24,853 nt of DNA from Nitrospiraceae bacterium (lineage in GTDB: Bacteria; Nitrospirota; Thermodesulfovibrionia; Thermodesulfovibrionales; UBA9159), in the NCBI GenBank assembly GCA_003453735.1, contig DMNE01000421.1, positions 11,320-36,172 of the forward strand, read 5' to 3'. This document shows, piece after piece, positions 15,271 through 22,621 of this stretch. Both the position numbers and the translations under genes were made by a program. Position 1 is the stretch's first letter. The number at the start of each line of letters is the position of its first letter. Under the pieces are notes generated by a model. It was not told where the DNA came from, did not search any database, and was given only the letters and a program-made list of their open reading frames with translations.

Positions 15271-17067
15271 TTAGGACCCATTCTTTACGGGGTATCCCAG
15301 TGCATTACATCCGAAGTTATTCCCTAAGTCACACGCTTTCCTGAAGTCGGAGATGGCAAGTCCAACTTGACGGACTTTAAGGTGCACAAGTCCACGATTG
15401 ACAAGGCTATTAGCATCATTTTGATTCAATGCAATTGCCTTATCAAAGTCTGCAATTGCCTTATCAAACTCACCCATGCTGTCAAAAGCTAACCCCCTAT
15501 TACCATAGGCCCTATAATCAGATGGATTCAATGCAATTGCCTTATCGAACTCCGCAATCGCCTTCTCAATCTGATCCAATTTTGCAAAAGCTACACCCCT
15601 ATTATTATAAGCGTCATAATATGATCGATTTAGGGCAATTGCCTCATCGTAGTCTGCGATCGCCTTGTCAAAGGAACCCATTTTTGCAAAAGCATTCCCT
15701 CGATTATTATAGGCGATAGAAAAATCGGTTCTTTTGTCAATGACATAACTCCACAGGCTAATGCTGTCTTTCCAAATGCCTATTTGTTTGAAAGTTAAAT
15801 ACGTCATTGAAACAACGACAAATATAGCCATTGAAGTACCGAGAAGTTTAACAATGAGCTTCCCCCTTTTTAGTCTATTCGTCTTTACCAGACCCCATGC
15901 TGCTACCAAACCGATGATAAGGAAAGGACCAAGACTTGGTAGATAAGTGTATCTATCAGCCATTGACTGTCTTCCTACCTGAACCATACCAAGTACAGGC
16001 AGCAAGGTCACCACATAATAACCCCAAAGTGACAGCCACAACTTGTGTCTTTTGGCATAGACAGAGCAGATTACTGTAATTCCAGTCACGATAAAGATTG
16101 ATAAAAGATTCGCTAAAGACAAAGGTGACACATTCCGAGGATATGGATAAAAGGGGATTAGGGTTAGCGGCAATATCATTTTCCAGAGATATGCGACAAG
16201 AGAGTTCGCTGCTACAGATATTCTTGCTGCGAACGGCATAGACTCAGTTAGTCCCATAGCTCCTCCCGATTTTTGTGCTAAAACAGTCAGAATCGCTGAA
16301 ACAAGACTGAACACTATAAAAGGGAGTTTCTCGGCAAGCATACTTTGAAATGTTTTAAGAGACTCGATTCTTTTAAAAGGATAGCGATCCAAAATCAATA
16401 GCACTAAGGGAAGACTAACTGCCATCGGCTTACTCAACAAAGCAAGGACAAAAAATGCCAATGAAAGTAGGTAGTGCTTATTTGAAAATACTAAGGTAGG
16501 TTTTTGAACAACGTTATTGTTCAGATTGCCGACATATTTCGTGTATGCTGTGATACTGAGCAAGAAGAACAGGGCGCACAGAAGGTCTTTTCTTTCAGCA
16601 ATCCATGCCACCGATTCGACGTGCAAAGGATGAAGGCCAAACAATATACCCGTTATGCCTCCCACGATAAGTATCGTCCGTTCATCATGGAACAGCGATA
16701 TCTCATTTGCCACTATTCTTTCCTTCAATGCCTCTATAAGTCCTATTATCAGAAGTACCACCACGAAGGTGTTGAGTGAATGGAGAATGATGTTAGTCAG
16801 ATGATGTCCCAGAGGATTCAATCCCCAAGCGGCATAATCTAACGCATGGGTTATCCAAGTAAGAGGATGCCAGTTGCTCGCATAAAAATCAAAGAATGCC
16901 CACTTGAAAAAAGCTATATTAATTGAGCGGATATGAGGATTGTCAAGAATATAGACATCGTCATCCCAATTAACAAATTCATTGTGAAGCGAGGCGAGAT
17001 ATACGATGAATGTTAGCAGGGAGACCGAGCCTGCAAGATAGCATTTGAAGTTAAGTTTTCTTTTCAT
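15271..17067 (-). CDS. TMTC-like GT-C membrane glycosyltransferase with C-terminal TPRs
   Basis: From ATG 17067 this is a 598-residue protein. The N-terminal two thirds is a multi-span membrane domain with the signature loops of the TMTC/PMT-type group. These are NWDDDVYILDNPHI (acidic cluster for metal and lipid-sugar binding), SNWHPLTWITHALDYAAWGLNPLGHHLTN, HPLHVESVAWIAERKDLL and GRQSMADRYTYLPSLG. The last ~150 residues hold four TPR units that bind a protein or help dimerise, facing the periplasm. It should transfer a sugar from a polyprenyl-phosphate donor, possibly to protein; this is known for animal TMTC proteins but not proven for bacterial ones. An upstream GTG at 17082 is possible; neither start has a good Shine-Dalgarno. 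It converges with the GT9 gene. Confidence 0.85.
   Translation of the reverse strand: MKRKLNFKCYLAGSVSLLTFIVYLASLHNEFVNWDDDVYILDNPHIRSINIAFFKWAFFDFYASNWHPLTWITHALDYAAWGLNPLGHHLTNIILHSLNTFVVVLLIIGLIEALKERIVANEISLFHDERTILIVGGITGILFGLHPLHVESVAWIAERKDLLCALFFLLSITAYTKYVGNLNNNVVQKPTLVFSNKHYLLSLAFFVLALLSKPMAVSLPLVLLILDRYPFKRIESLKTFQSMLAEKLPFIVFSLVSAILTVLAQKSGGAMGLTESMPFAARISVAANSLVAYLWKMILPLTLIPFYPYPRNVSPLSLANLLSIFIVTGITVICSVYAKRHKLWLSLWGYYVVTLLPVLGMVQVGRQSMADRYTYLPSLGPFLIIGLVAAWGLVKTNRLKRGKLIVKLLGTSMAIFVVVSMTYLTFKQIGIWKDSISLWSYVIDKRTDFSIAYNNRGNAFAKMGSFDKAIADYDEAIALNRSYYDAYNNRGVAFAKLDQIEKAIAEFDKAIALNPSDYRAYGNRGLAFDSMGEFDKAIADFDKAIALNQNDANSLVNRGLVHLKVRQVGLAISDFRKACDLGNNFGCNALGYPVKNGS
15319..15726 (-). 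repeat. Four tandem 102-bp TPR-coding repeats
   Basis: The TPR part of the glycosyltransferase repeats every 34 codons with strong DNA identity, for example repeated AATGCAATTGCCTTATC-like blocks on the plus strand. Each unit follows the AYNNRG.AF...G....AI.D.D.AI.LN pattern. The last copy is the most diverged. Confidence 0.85.
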
Positions 17068-17396
17068 CTTCAAATAGTACACTATTGTGACAAGGCGGGT
17101 TGCTTGCCAAGATTTAATCTGACAACTCCCTTATCCCTATGCTGCCGCCGGTAAATCGTATCCTATCATTTCTCCTTCGTCATGGCCGTGAGTCAGTGAA
17201 CGTCTGCATTGGAGTCTTTTCCGTACCAACACTTGACGCTGTGAGTCCTCACCTCGTTGTACTCCCTGAGCCACGCATCAAGGTGCAACTGAAGCTTTTA
17301 ATCGATGTAGGAAGCCTATTATCAAAGCACGAAAAACGGACTGAGAGGCGTTTGTCATGTGCATCTCTTCCCATTGTTGGTGAGTCCTGTTCTTTG

Positions 17397-17804
17397 CGAT
17401 ATTTCTTCCAGCGCCTTGACAGTTCTTTAACTTCGGTCCGCGATGCAATGACGAAACGTCCTGCTGCCATGATCGTTGCGGTTATTGAACATTCATAGGA
17501 GCCGCATTCTCCATGCTGGGTAGAATGCCAGGGTGGAGTTAATGCGGACCTGAATGCTTCGTACAATATCGAGGCCAGATACTGGATCAGAGAGCATGCG
17601 AGGAATGGCAAAAGCCCGGGCAGAAAAGCTCAGGTCGTCTTGAGGGACCAAAGTTCCCTCCTGGCGGTAAGACATCTACAGGTGTTGGCTTCGCTCATTA
17701 GCCTCGTGCGGTTGCTTCCCAGGAAGCGCTCTGCGCGTGCGCCCTATCCAAGTCGGCTCTATTCCCAAAAGGAAACCCCCGCTAGAACTGCCTCATCAGT
17801 TTAG
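17397..17804 (+). pseudogene. IS200/IS605-type TnpB remnant
   Basis: One frame reads LRYFFQRLDSSLTSVRDAMTKRPAAMIVA, then an in-frame TAG at 17496-17498. It continues in the same frame with C-WVE-C and GVNADLNASYNIEARYWI before stopping at 17802-17804. The NADLNASYNI segment is the hallmark at the end of the TnpB zinc-finger/RuvC-III region. The first segment resembles the helix preceding the middle of the nuclease domain. Only a few residues separate the two blocks, where intact TnpB has many tens, so an internal deletion is likely in addition to the nonsense codon. No TnpA and no N-terminal half are present. A right-end-type hairpin follows directly. Confidence 0.55.
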
Positions 17805-17811
17805 CGGCGGG
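17776..17811 (+). repeat. IS605-type right-end hairpin overlapping the tnpB stop
   Basis: CCCCCGCTAGAACTG (17776-17790) pairs with CAGTTTAGCGGCGGG (17797-17811) around CCTCAT, with a small bulge. In IS200/IS605 elements the right end carries such a subterminal hairpin just past tnpB, and the guide RNA of TnpB ends there. The placement at the remnant's stop codon supports the TnpB call. Confidence 0.5.
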
Positions 17812-18060
17812 AAGATGTCATCAAGGGAGGGACAATATTGCGGTCCTGTCTTATCTGCTAAAGCATGGAATCCAGCCGCGCCGCAAGAAAAATAAGTTCA
17901 TTCCATGAGAGTTCAGAAGTCCATTGCTACAGGAGCATATCTATCATTTCCGGAAACCACGGTTTATGGACTCGTCACCTGAAGGCACTTCCAAGCTTGT
18001 GGTGTCCCCAGCGCGCCACGCCGACGGGAACACCACTTCTTGCTTGGCTAATCGACAGAC
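17812..18060. other. Spacer between the TnpB remnant and HU; no gene seen
   Basis: The short frames here have no recognisable content. The only clear structure is the hairpin at 17999-18036, listed separately. Confidence 0.4.
17999..18036 (-). terminator. Possible terminator hairpin downstream of the HU gene
   Basis: GTGGTGTCCCC (17999-18009) and GGGAACACCAC (18026-18036) form an 11-pair stem with one mismatch or wobble and a 16-nt loop, about 25 bp past the HU stop. No T-tract follows on the minus strand, so it may act in a factor-assisted way or only protect the mRNA end. Confidence 0.4.
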
Positions 18061-18348
18061 TTATTTTTTGCCGAGTATCGCATCTTTTGCCGCCTTTGCG
18101 ACTCGGAACTTCACGACCTTCTTGGCCGGTATCTTAATAGCTTGGCCTGTCTGAGGATTCCTCCCCATACGCGCTTTCCGCTGCATGAGCACGATCTTTC
18201 CGAGGCCAGGAAGCGTGAAAGAGTTTTTCGCCTCCTTGTAAGCTAGCTTCGCTATTTCATCAAGAATCGTTGTCGCCTGCACCTTCTTGATGTCAGCCTT
18301 CTTCGCCAGGTGGTCAGCAATCTGGGACTTTGTCATTGCCTTAGCCAT
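18061..18348 (-). CDS. HU family DNA-binding protein
   Basis: This 95-residue basic protein of the HU/IHF family is near the standard 90 residues with a slight N-terminal extension. Two helices (SQIADHLAKKADIKKVQATTILDEIAKLAYKEA) lead into FTLPGLGKIVLMQRKARMGRNPQTGQAIKIPAKKVVKFRVAKAAKDAIL. The GRNPQTGQ segment is the DNA-clasping arm with the intercalating Pro. It bends and packages DNA as a dimer in the nucleoid. The start is certain: AAGGAGG lies just upstream and a strong promoter precedes it. It is intact although surrounded by element relics, so it may be a resident gene around which insertions gathered. Confidence 0.95.
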   Translation of the reverse strand: MAKAMTKSQIADHLAKKADIKKVQATTILDEIAKLAYKEAKNSFTLPGLGKIVLMQRKARMGRNPQTGQAIKIPAKKVVKFRVAKAAKDAILGKK

Positions 18349-18383
18349 AATACTTCCTCCTTGTATGAAATGAGTGATAAGAT

Positions 18384-18412
18384 TTTATAGCATAAATTAT
18401 TATTCTATGCAA
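18384..18412 (-). promoter_or_regulatory. Strong sigma-70 promoter of the HU gene
   Basis: On the minus strand TTGCAT (18412-18407), a 17-bp spacer and TATAAA (18389-18384) with a TGC extended -10 precede the HU start. The leader is about 30 nt and carries the Shine-Dalgarno. The surrounding sequence is A/T-rich. Confidence 0.7.
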
Positions 18413-18524
18413 TACTGTGCCGTTACAGGCTGCCCTGTGTACTTGATAATCGATAGTTTCAGATGGAACGATAGTGTGTGCATGGCAGCGGGGCTGTCAG
18501 GTGGGTTAAAGTCCCACTGAGTTT

Positions 18525-19262
18525 CATGGCATAATCCCTTTTCCCGGCAGGATTGCCTCTGTCGATCACATCGAGCAACTTGGTGACATGCTCTGGAGTC
18601 CATACAGAAGGAATCCGGTTGTGCTTTCTGGCCTTGGTGGCCGGTATGGTTTCTGCAAGGTCTTGTGGATGAAGATCGTTGGTGTGGAGATAGCGCAAAA
18701 ACGAACGCAACGCACAAAGATGCAATTCTACGGTTTTATAGCTGTAGCCCAACAACGTATTGATATAACCGGATACCTGTTTGGCAGTAATATCTGAATA
18801 AAATACTATCTCTTGTGATTCCAAAAAGCTCAGAACCTTCTCGGAGATTTTCCTGTAGTGATCTTGTGTCACTTTGGAGTATTCTTTCTGCCGGCAATGA
18901 TTTACATAGTGCTGCAGTATTTCCTTGAATTCGTTGTTATGCAGCAGATCTTTCTGTTTGTAGTACCTGCGCAGAATGCTGCCATGTTGCTGGAAGTCAC
19001 CAAGCATTCGGACAACTCGAAAGGCGTTAATGATCGATTGCGTCAGCTTTCCTGCTTTTTCTAATTCGAAAAAGTTATACTGCTTATCCAGAAAACGCAT
19101 ACCCACTTCTTCTGTAAAGTGGTCGACTCCTTCGTTTTCGAAAAACCTGACAATACGTCTCCACATCAAGCGATAGTACTTTACTGACTGCTCGTTGTAA
19201 TGGAGACGGTATAATTCGTTTTCCAGTCGAGCGAGTAAATCATGCAAAGGCAGGTTGTTCAT
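18525..19262 (-). pseudogene. Truncated tyrosine recombinase (integrase), catalytic domain lost
   Basis: From ATG 19262 the protein reads as a phage-integrase/XerD-type recombinase for 246 residues. It has an N-terminal helical part, a SAM-like core-binding domain (about 113-215: VTQDHYRKISEKVLSFLE..., KTVELHLCALRSFLRYLH) and the first turn of the catalytic domain (WTPEHVTKLLDVIDRGNPAGKRDYAM). Identity to the family stops abruptly at about 18525, just before the first catalytic Arg. The remaining 21 codons to the stop at 18459 come from other DNA. The R-H-R-Y residues are therefore all missing and the protein cannot recombine DNA. The layout resembles recombinases of small multi-recombinase transposable elements (RIT-like), but a lone integrase is also possible. 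A 16-bp inverted repeat lies 68 bp upstream of the start. Confidence 0.75.
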
Positions 19263-19329
19263 CGGCGTTCCTCCAAAATAGTTAGTGAGATCGGTTTTTC
19301 AATCTCCCATAAATACTTTGGTCTGCTGT

Positions 19330-19396
19330 ATTATGCAAAGTAAATAGAGGACAAATGCTTACATGTTAGACAGTTACAGCATTTACTTTGCATAAT
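19330..19396. repeat. Perfect 16-bp inverted repeat with 35-bp spacer, upstream of the recombinase
   Basis: ATTATGCAAAGTAAAT (19330-19345) and its exact reverse complement (19381-19396) flank a 35-bp spacer that holds TGTAAC/TCTAAC-like short repeats on the minus strand. The position, between the recombinase start and the resumption of intron sequence 16 bp later, fits a terminal recombinase-binding site of the element. Confidence 0.7.
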
Positions 19397-19411
19397 ATTT
19401 TCTTTTGATAA

Positions 19412-20055
19412 GGCGGGGTGATAAGTCCCTTGCTCAGTGATATCTATTTGACTCCCTTCGATAACGAAATGACCAAACGAGGGCACAAGCTCACGAGGTT
19501 TGCTGACGATTGGCTGGTGCTTTGCCGAACACGGGCTGAGGCACAACAGGCACTCAAGGAAGCGACAGAAATCCTGACAGAACTGGGATTGAAGCTTCAC
19601 CCTGAGAAGACAAGGATAGTTCATATTACCGGGGGCTTTGAATTTTTGGGCTATAAGCTCAAGAAAGGCAAGGGCCTCAAGTTGCCGGAAAGCAAACTCT
19701 CCAAGAGGCCCAATGCTCAAGGAATGTATGCTATCCCTAAAGAGCAGTCGGTCAGACGATTCATGGATCAGATACGGCAGAAAACCAAGTGCAGAGTTCC
19801 CCTCACCCTCAAGGAGATTATCGATGAGATAAATCCGATTATACGGGGATGGGGAATGTACTACCGCAAGGCACATGTCCCAAGCTGTTCAGTCGTCTGA
19901 AGAGCTGGATAGTGCACCGCCTGTGGTCACATCAGCTTAAACGCTGGCGTAACTGTGGATGGCGTAAATATCCCGAAAAGGTTCTCTACAACCGCTACGG
20001 GCTCGTGAATTTGATTCAGCTAATACCTGAGATTGGTGGAAGATCGGCGCGGTAA
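19412..20055 (+). pseudogene. Group II intron reverse transcriptase/maturase, 5'-truncated and frameshifted
   Basis: The frame opens at GGVISPLLSDIYL (RT motif 4) and goes through LTRFADDWLVLC. There FADD is the catalytic YADD-type motif, with Tyr replaced by Phe as in many intron RTs. It continues with LGLKLHPEKTRIVHITGGFEFLGYKL (motifs 6-7) into the maturase X domain (EIIDEINPIIRGWGMYYRKAHV). A one-base loss near 19877-19882 then shifts the frame; continuing in the other frame gives PKLFSRLKSWIVHRLWSHQLKRWRNCGWRK and RYGLVNLIQLIP, the rest of the X domain, ending at 20055. Two stop codons (TGA, TAA) sit immediately before the first codon, so RT motifs 0-3 are gone. The gene is dead. Confidence 0.85.
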
Positions 20056-20071
20056 GCGAGCAGTTAAGGGA

Positions 20072-20152
20072 AAGCGGATTACGGGAAACTGTATGATCCG
20101 TTTGCTCGAGCGGACAGAGGGAGGCCTTAAGGCCGACCTCTTCCGACTCTAC
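20072..20152 (+). ncRNA. Group II intron domain V (20072-20103) and domain VI-like stem (20116-20141)
   Basis: Domain V is textbook. Bases 20072-20079 pair with 20096-20103, a 2-nt bulge TG is at 20094-20095, 20080-20084 pair with 20089-20093, and the loop is GAAA. The catalytic AGC triad is at 20073-20075. The next stem pairs 20116-20120 with 20137-20141 and 20123-20126 with 20131-20134, with a GA/GA internal loop between; A20136 could be the branch point. The tail reaches CTCTAC at 20152, a plausible 3' splice boundary. It follows the RT stop by 16 bp, as in real introns. Confidence 0.8.
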
Positions 20153-20232
20153 ATTCGTCTACATCGCTGTCGCAAGAAGTGGATTGCGGCCTTCATGAAG
20201 GGTGGCGATCGGGAACTGGGATATAATAAAGT

Positions 20233-20982
20233 ATGGTTGTGACAAAGGTTCTTTCCGTCGTTCAGTTGAGCAAGAAATACCGCGAAATTCTCGCTGTCGA
20301 CGGCATTTCGTTTGACGTGGGACGCAACGAGATAGTCGGGCTCTTGGGTCCCAATGGAGCCGGAAAAACCACGACGATTAACATGATTCTCGGTGTTCTC
20401 CAGCCGAGTTACGGGAGTATTGTTATCGAAGGCGTGGACATCGAGTCGGACAGGTCTCAAGCGCTCGAACGTACAAACTTCGCTGCGGTCTACGCCCCCT
20501 TGCCGGGGAATTTGACCGTATATCAGAATCTGTACTTTTTCGGCCTGCTCTACGGGGTGAGGAATCTAACGGAACGCATTGATGTCGTGCTCGAACAGTT
20601 TGAGATCGAGCCATTTCGAGACCTGAAATGCGGCGTGCTTTCTTCGGGAGAGCAGACGCGTCTGTCCCTCGCCAAAGCCATGCTCAATCGTCCACGTCTT
20701 CTTCTTCTTGACGAACCAACGGCATCGCTCGATCCCGCTGCGGCGCGAGACGTTCGTGCGAAGATCCTGGCGTTTGTGGCCCAGGGCACGGGTGGCGTGC
20801 TGTGGACGTCGCACAATATGTACGAAGTGGAAGAGGTTTGTGACCGCGTGCTCTTCCTCTCGCGTGGGAAGATTTTGCTCGAAGGAAACCCCAAGACTCT
20901 AGCTCGTGAGCACGGCAAAAATACGCTCGAGGAGCTTTTCATCACTGTGGCGCGCGAACCGCTTGCATTTGGGGTCGGCTGA
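20233..20982 (+). CDS. ABC-2 type transporter, ATP-binding protein
   Basis: This 249-residue ABC ATPase has Walker A GPNGAGKTT (39-47), signature LSSGEQTRLS (136-145), Walker B LLLLDEP (156-162) and the H-loop His194. The overall type is that of DrrA/NodI exporters. Where most members have a Q-loop glutamine before LTV.xN, this one reads VYAPLPGNLTVYQNL (86-100), so the usual Q is missing. It powers export through the membrane protein encoded 4 bp downstream. There is no convincing Shine-Dalgarno at the ATG; a TATAAT just upstream (20222-20227) lacks a -35 at the right distance. It begins about 80 bp after the intron tail. The substrate is unknown. Confidence 0.9.
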   Translation: MVVTKVLSVVQLSKKYREILAVDGISFDVGRNEIVGLLGPNGAGKTTTINMILGVLQPSYGSIVIEGVDIESDRSQALERTNFAAVYAPLPGNLTVYQNLYFFGLLYGVRNLTERIDVVLEQFEIEPFRDLKCGVLSSGEQTRLSLAKAMLNRPRLLLLDEPTASLDPAAARDVRAKILAFVAQGTGGVLWTSHNMYEVEEVCDRVLFLSRGKILLEGNPKTLAREHGKNTLEELFITVAREPLAFGVG

Positions 20983-20986
20983 GCAC

Positions 20987-21790
20987 ATGCATCTCAATCG
21001 CGTCGCAGCCATCGTGCTTCGCCAGTATTATCTCATACGTGGAAGCCTCTCCCGCGTATTACCGTTGTTCGTGTGGATTGCCATAGACATGGTGCTATGG
21101 GGCTTCATCACCAAGTACCTCAATACCGTCACTTCGTCCGGGTTTAATTTCGTGCCGATACTGCTTGGAGCTGTCCTTCTCTGGGACTTCTTGGTTCGTG
21201 TCATGCAGGGAGTGACGATCGCGTTCTTCGAAGACGTGTGGTCGCGCAATTTCCTTAATATCTTCGCGACACCGCTCTCGATATCAGAGTACCTCATCGG
21301 TCTCGTGCTTTCGAGTGTCGCGACCAGCGTGGTTGGTCTTGCCGTGATGCTTGCCTTGGCGACCACGCTTTTCGGCCTGCCCTTCTTCGCCTACGGCCTT
21401 ATGCTTGTTCCGTTCCTTCTCGTGCTCTTTCTGTTTGGTGTCGCCCTCGGTATTTTCAGCAGTGCTGTAGTGCTTCGGCTCGGGCCGGCCTCAGAGTGGT
21501 TTATCTGGCCTATTCCTGCCCTCATCTCGCCCTTTGCGGGAGTCTTTTATCCTCTCGCCACACTCCCAGAGTGGATGCGTTATCTCTCGTATTTATTGCC
21601 ACCATCCTATGTTTTCGAAGATATGCGGACAATCATCTCCGGGGGCACTGTTTCAACATCCGGGCTGCTTTGGGGCGGGTGTCTTGCGGTTTTTTATATA
21701 CTGTATGCGTGTTGGTTTTTTGCCCGCATGTATAAACATGCGCTCCACACTGGCCTCATTGCCCGCTACAGCGCTGAAACGGTAAGCTGA
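20987..21790 (+). CDS. ABC-2 type transporter permease
   Basis: This 267-residue membrane protein has six hydrophobic segments in the ABC-2 layout. A cytoplasmic start (MHLNRVAAIVLRQYYLIRGSLSRV) is followed by LFVWIAIDMVLWGFI, then central spans. It ends with the family's conserved region GPASEWFIWPIPALISPFAGVFYPLATLPEWMRYLSYLLPPSYVFEDMR and a last span. It pairs with the ATPase to export a polysaccharide, lipid or small molecule. I start at ATG 20987, four bases after the ATPase stop; the frame stays open further upstream inside the ATPase gene. Its stop overlaps an ATG of a small ORF (TGATG at 21788-21792). Confidence 0.9.
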   Translation: MHLNRVAAIVLRQYYLIRGSLSRVLPLFVWIAIDMVLWGFITKYLNTVTSSGFNFVPILLGAVLLWDFLVRVMQGVTIAFFEDVWSRNFLNIFATPLSISEYLIGLVLSSVATSVVGLAVMLALATTLFGLPFFAYGLMLVPFLLVLFLFGVALGIFSSAVVLRLGPASEWFIWPIPALISPFAGVFYPLATLPEWMRYLSYLLPPSYVFEDMRTIISGGTVSTSGLLWGGCLAVFYILYACWFFARMYKHALHTGLIARYSAETVS

Positions 21791-22062
21791 TGACAATGAC
21801 TCACGGGTCTTTCGTGTTTGAGCATGCCCGCGATACAGAGATCCTTTATCCCCACCGCTTGGATTCCGCGGCAAAGCCGGCTCGTCGTCTTGAGTCGCCA
21901 GTCCCCCCTGATGTTTGCGACACTTCGGTGGATTCTTTGCAGCCTGAGCGTGTAGCTCCTCCTGTTGTTCGATTCGATGCCGATACTCTAGTCACGCCTC
22001 CGATATCTTCTCCGCCTTCTTTATCCCTGCTTTTGCTCCTGCAGCCTCAAACTCAAGCTTGA
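21790..22062 (+). CDS. Unrecognised small ORF, Pro/Ser-rich, possibly coupled to the permease
   Basis: This 90-codon frame begins at an ATG that overlaps the permease stop, which favours translational coupling. The product has no signal peptide or membrane span at its N-terminus. It is rich in Pro, Val and Asp in the middle and ends in a low-complexity stretch (SSPPSLSLLLLLQPQTQA). I recognise no family. It could be a small third component, the truncated start of a larger lost gene, or chance. The low complexity at the end argues against a folded domain. Confidence 0.3.
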   Translation: MTMTHGSFVFEHARDTEILYPHRLDSAAKPARRLESPVPPDVCDTSVDSLQPERVAPPVVRFDADTLVTPPISSPPSLSLLLLLQPQTQA

Positions 22063-22546
22063 CGGGACAGCCTCGGCGATCCGATTTTCAACCTGCGCAG
22101 TATCCCCTGCAATGGCTTCGGTGCCTTGATCTTCTCTCCGGTCGAAACCGTGGCGACTCAAATGATCCCAAGGTCCACTACTGGGGGCGTGAGCCAACTA
22201 GCCTGCCTTGATGTCTTTGAAGAACTTCGACCACGTTTTGCCGAAATGGGTGAATGGTTCGGGCATGTGTCTCACTGTGGACATCGGCAAGCCATGGGGA
22301 CTTCTGGTACTTGATTTTATTGAATGCTTTTTGAGGACATATGCGTTGGGATTGAGCTCTGCTTCAAACTGCCTGTTCCCATTGCGCAAGCACCAGCGTT
22401 TTCTCCTGCCACATCCCGATATCGTCCGACTAAATCCGTCTAAATAAGAAACCTCTAAATAGTGCCTCCGTTTTGAACGCTCATATGCTCTCAGAATCCT
22501 CCAGTATCAAAGACGTTCTTCCGTCTAGATTCTATGAAAACAATAT
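22063..22546. other. Gene-free region after the ABC operon
   Basis: No frame here is convincing. Frames at 22208-22447 (plus) and 22198-22389 (minus) are open but resemble nothing known to me and show no ribosome-binding site. Base composition falls from mixed to strongly A/T-rich from about 22440 towards the chemotaxis operon. This may be decayed DNA at the edge of an insertion. Confidence 0.35.
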
Positions 22547-22603
22547 GTCAAGGACATGTCAATAAACGTCAAAAAATATGATTAGAATGATGATTCTTGT
22601 CAA
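22547..22603 (+). promoter_or_regulatory. Helically spaced GTCAA direct repeats upstream of cheW
   Basis: GTCAA occurs at 22547, 22558, 22568 and 22599, spaced 11, 10 and 31 bp, close to whole turns of B-DNA. Three of the four copies are TGTCAA. They lie 20-75 bp upstream of the putative promoter and could be binding sites for an activator. Confidence 0.4.
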
Positions 22604-22621
22604 AAATATCCTTTATTTTTA

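Larger units (their letters stand above)
18474..20152 (+). mobile_element. Group II intron, interrupted and degenerate (boundaries approximate)
   Basis: The clear part is the 3' end: an RT/maturase C-terminal fragment (19412-20055), domain V (20072-20103) and a domain VI-like stem ending in CTCTAC near 20152. A likely 5' end lies on the same strand at GTGTG (about 18474). It is followed by a GTGGG-TTAAAGT-CCCAC stem (18501-18517), similar in kind to early domain I motifs. Between 18525 and 19396 the intron is replaced by an antiparallel tyrosine recombinase fragment and its inverted repeat. The 3' end is well supported; the 5' end is a suggestion. Confidence 0.5.

Noticed and set aside
15429..15719. 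Repetitive plus-strand ORF that could suggest a repeat protein or a CRISPR-like array
   Set aside because: It is the antisense of the TPR-coding repeats; the 102-bp period is contiguous without unique spacers.
18400..18717. 105-codon minus-strand ORF overlapping the recombinase
   Set aside because: It runs across the recombinase in another frame and the HU upstream region; no family resemblance.
20222..20227. TATAAT as promoter for the ABC operon
   Set aside because: Only 5 bp before the ATG and no -35-like hexamer at 16-18 bp upstream.
22198..22447. Overlapping ORFs on both strands as possible transposase fragments
   Set aside because: No catalytic motif, terminal repeat or recognisable block on either strand.
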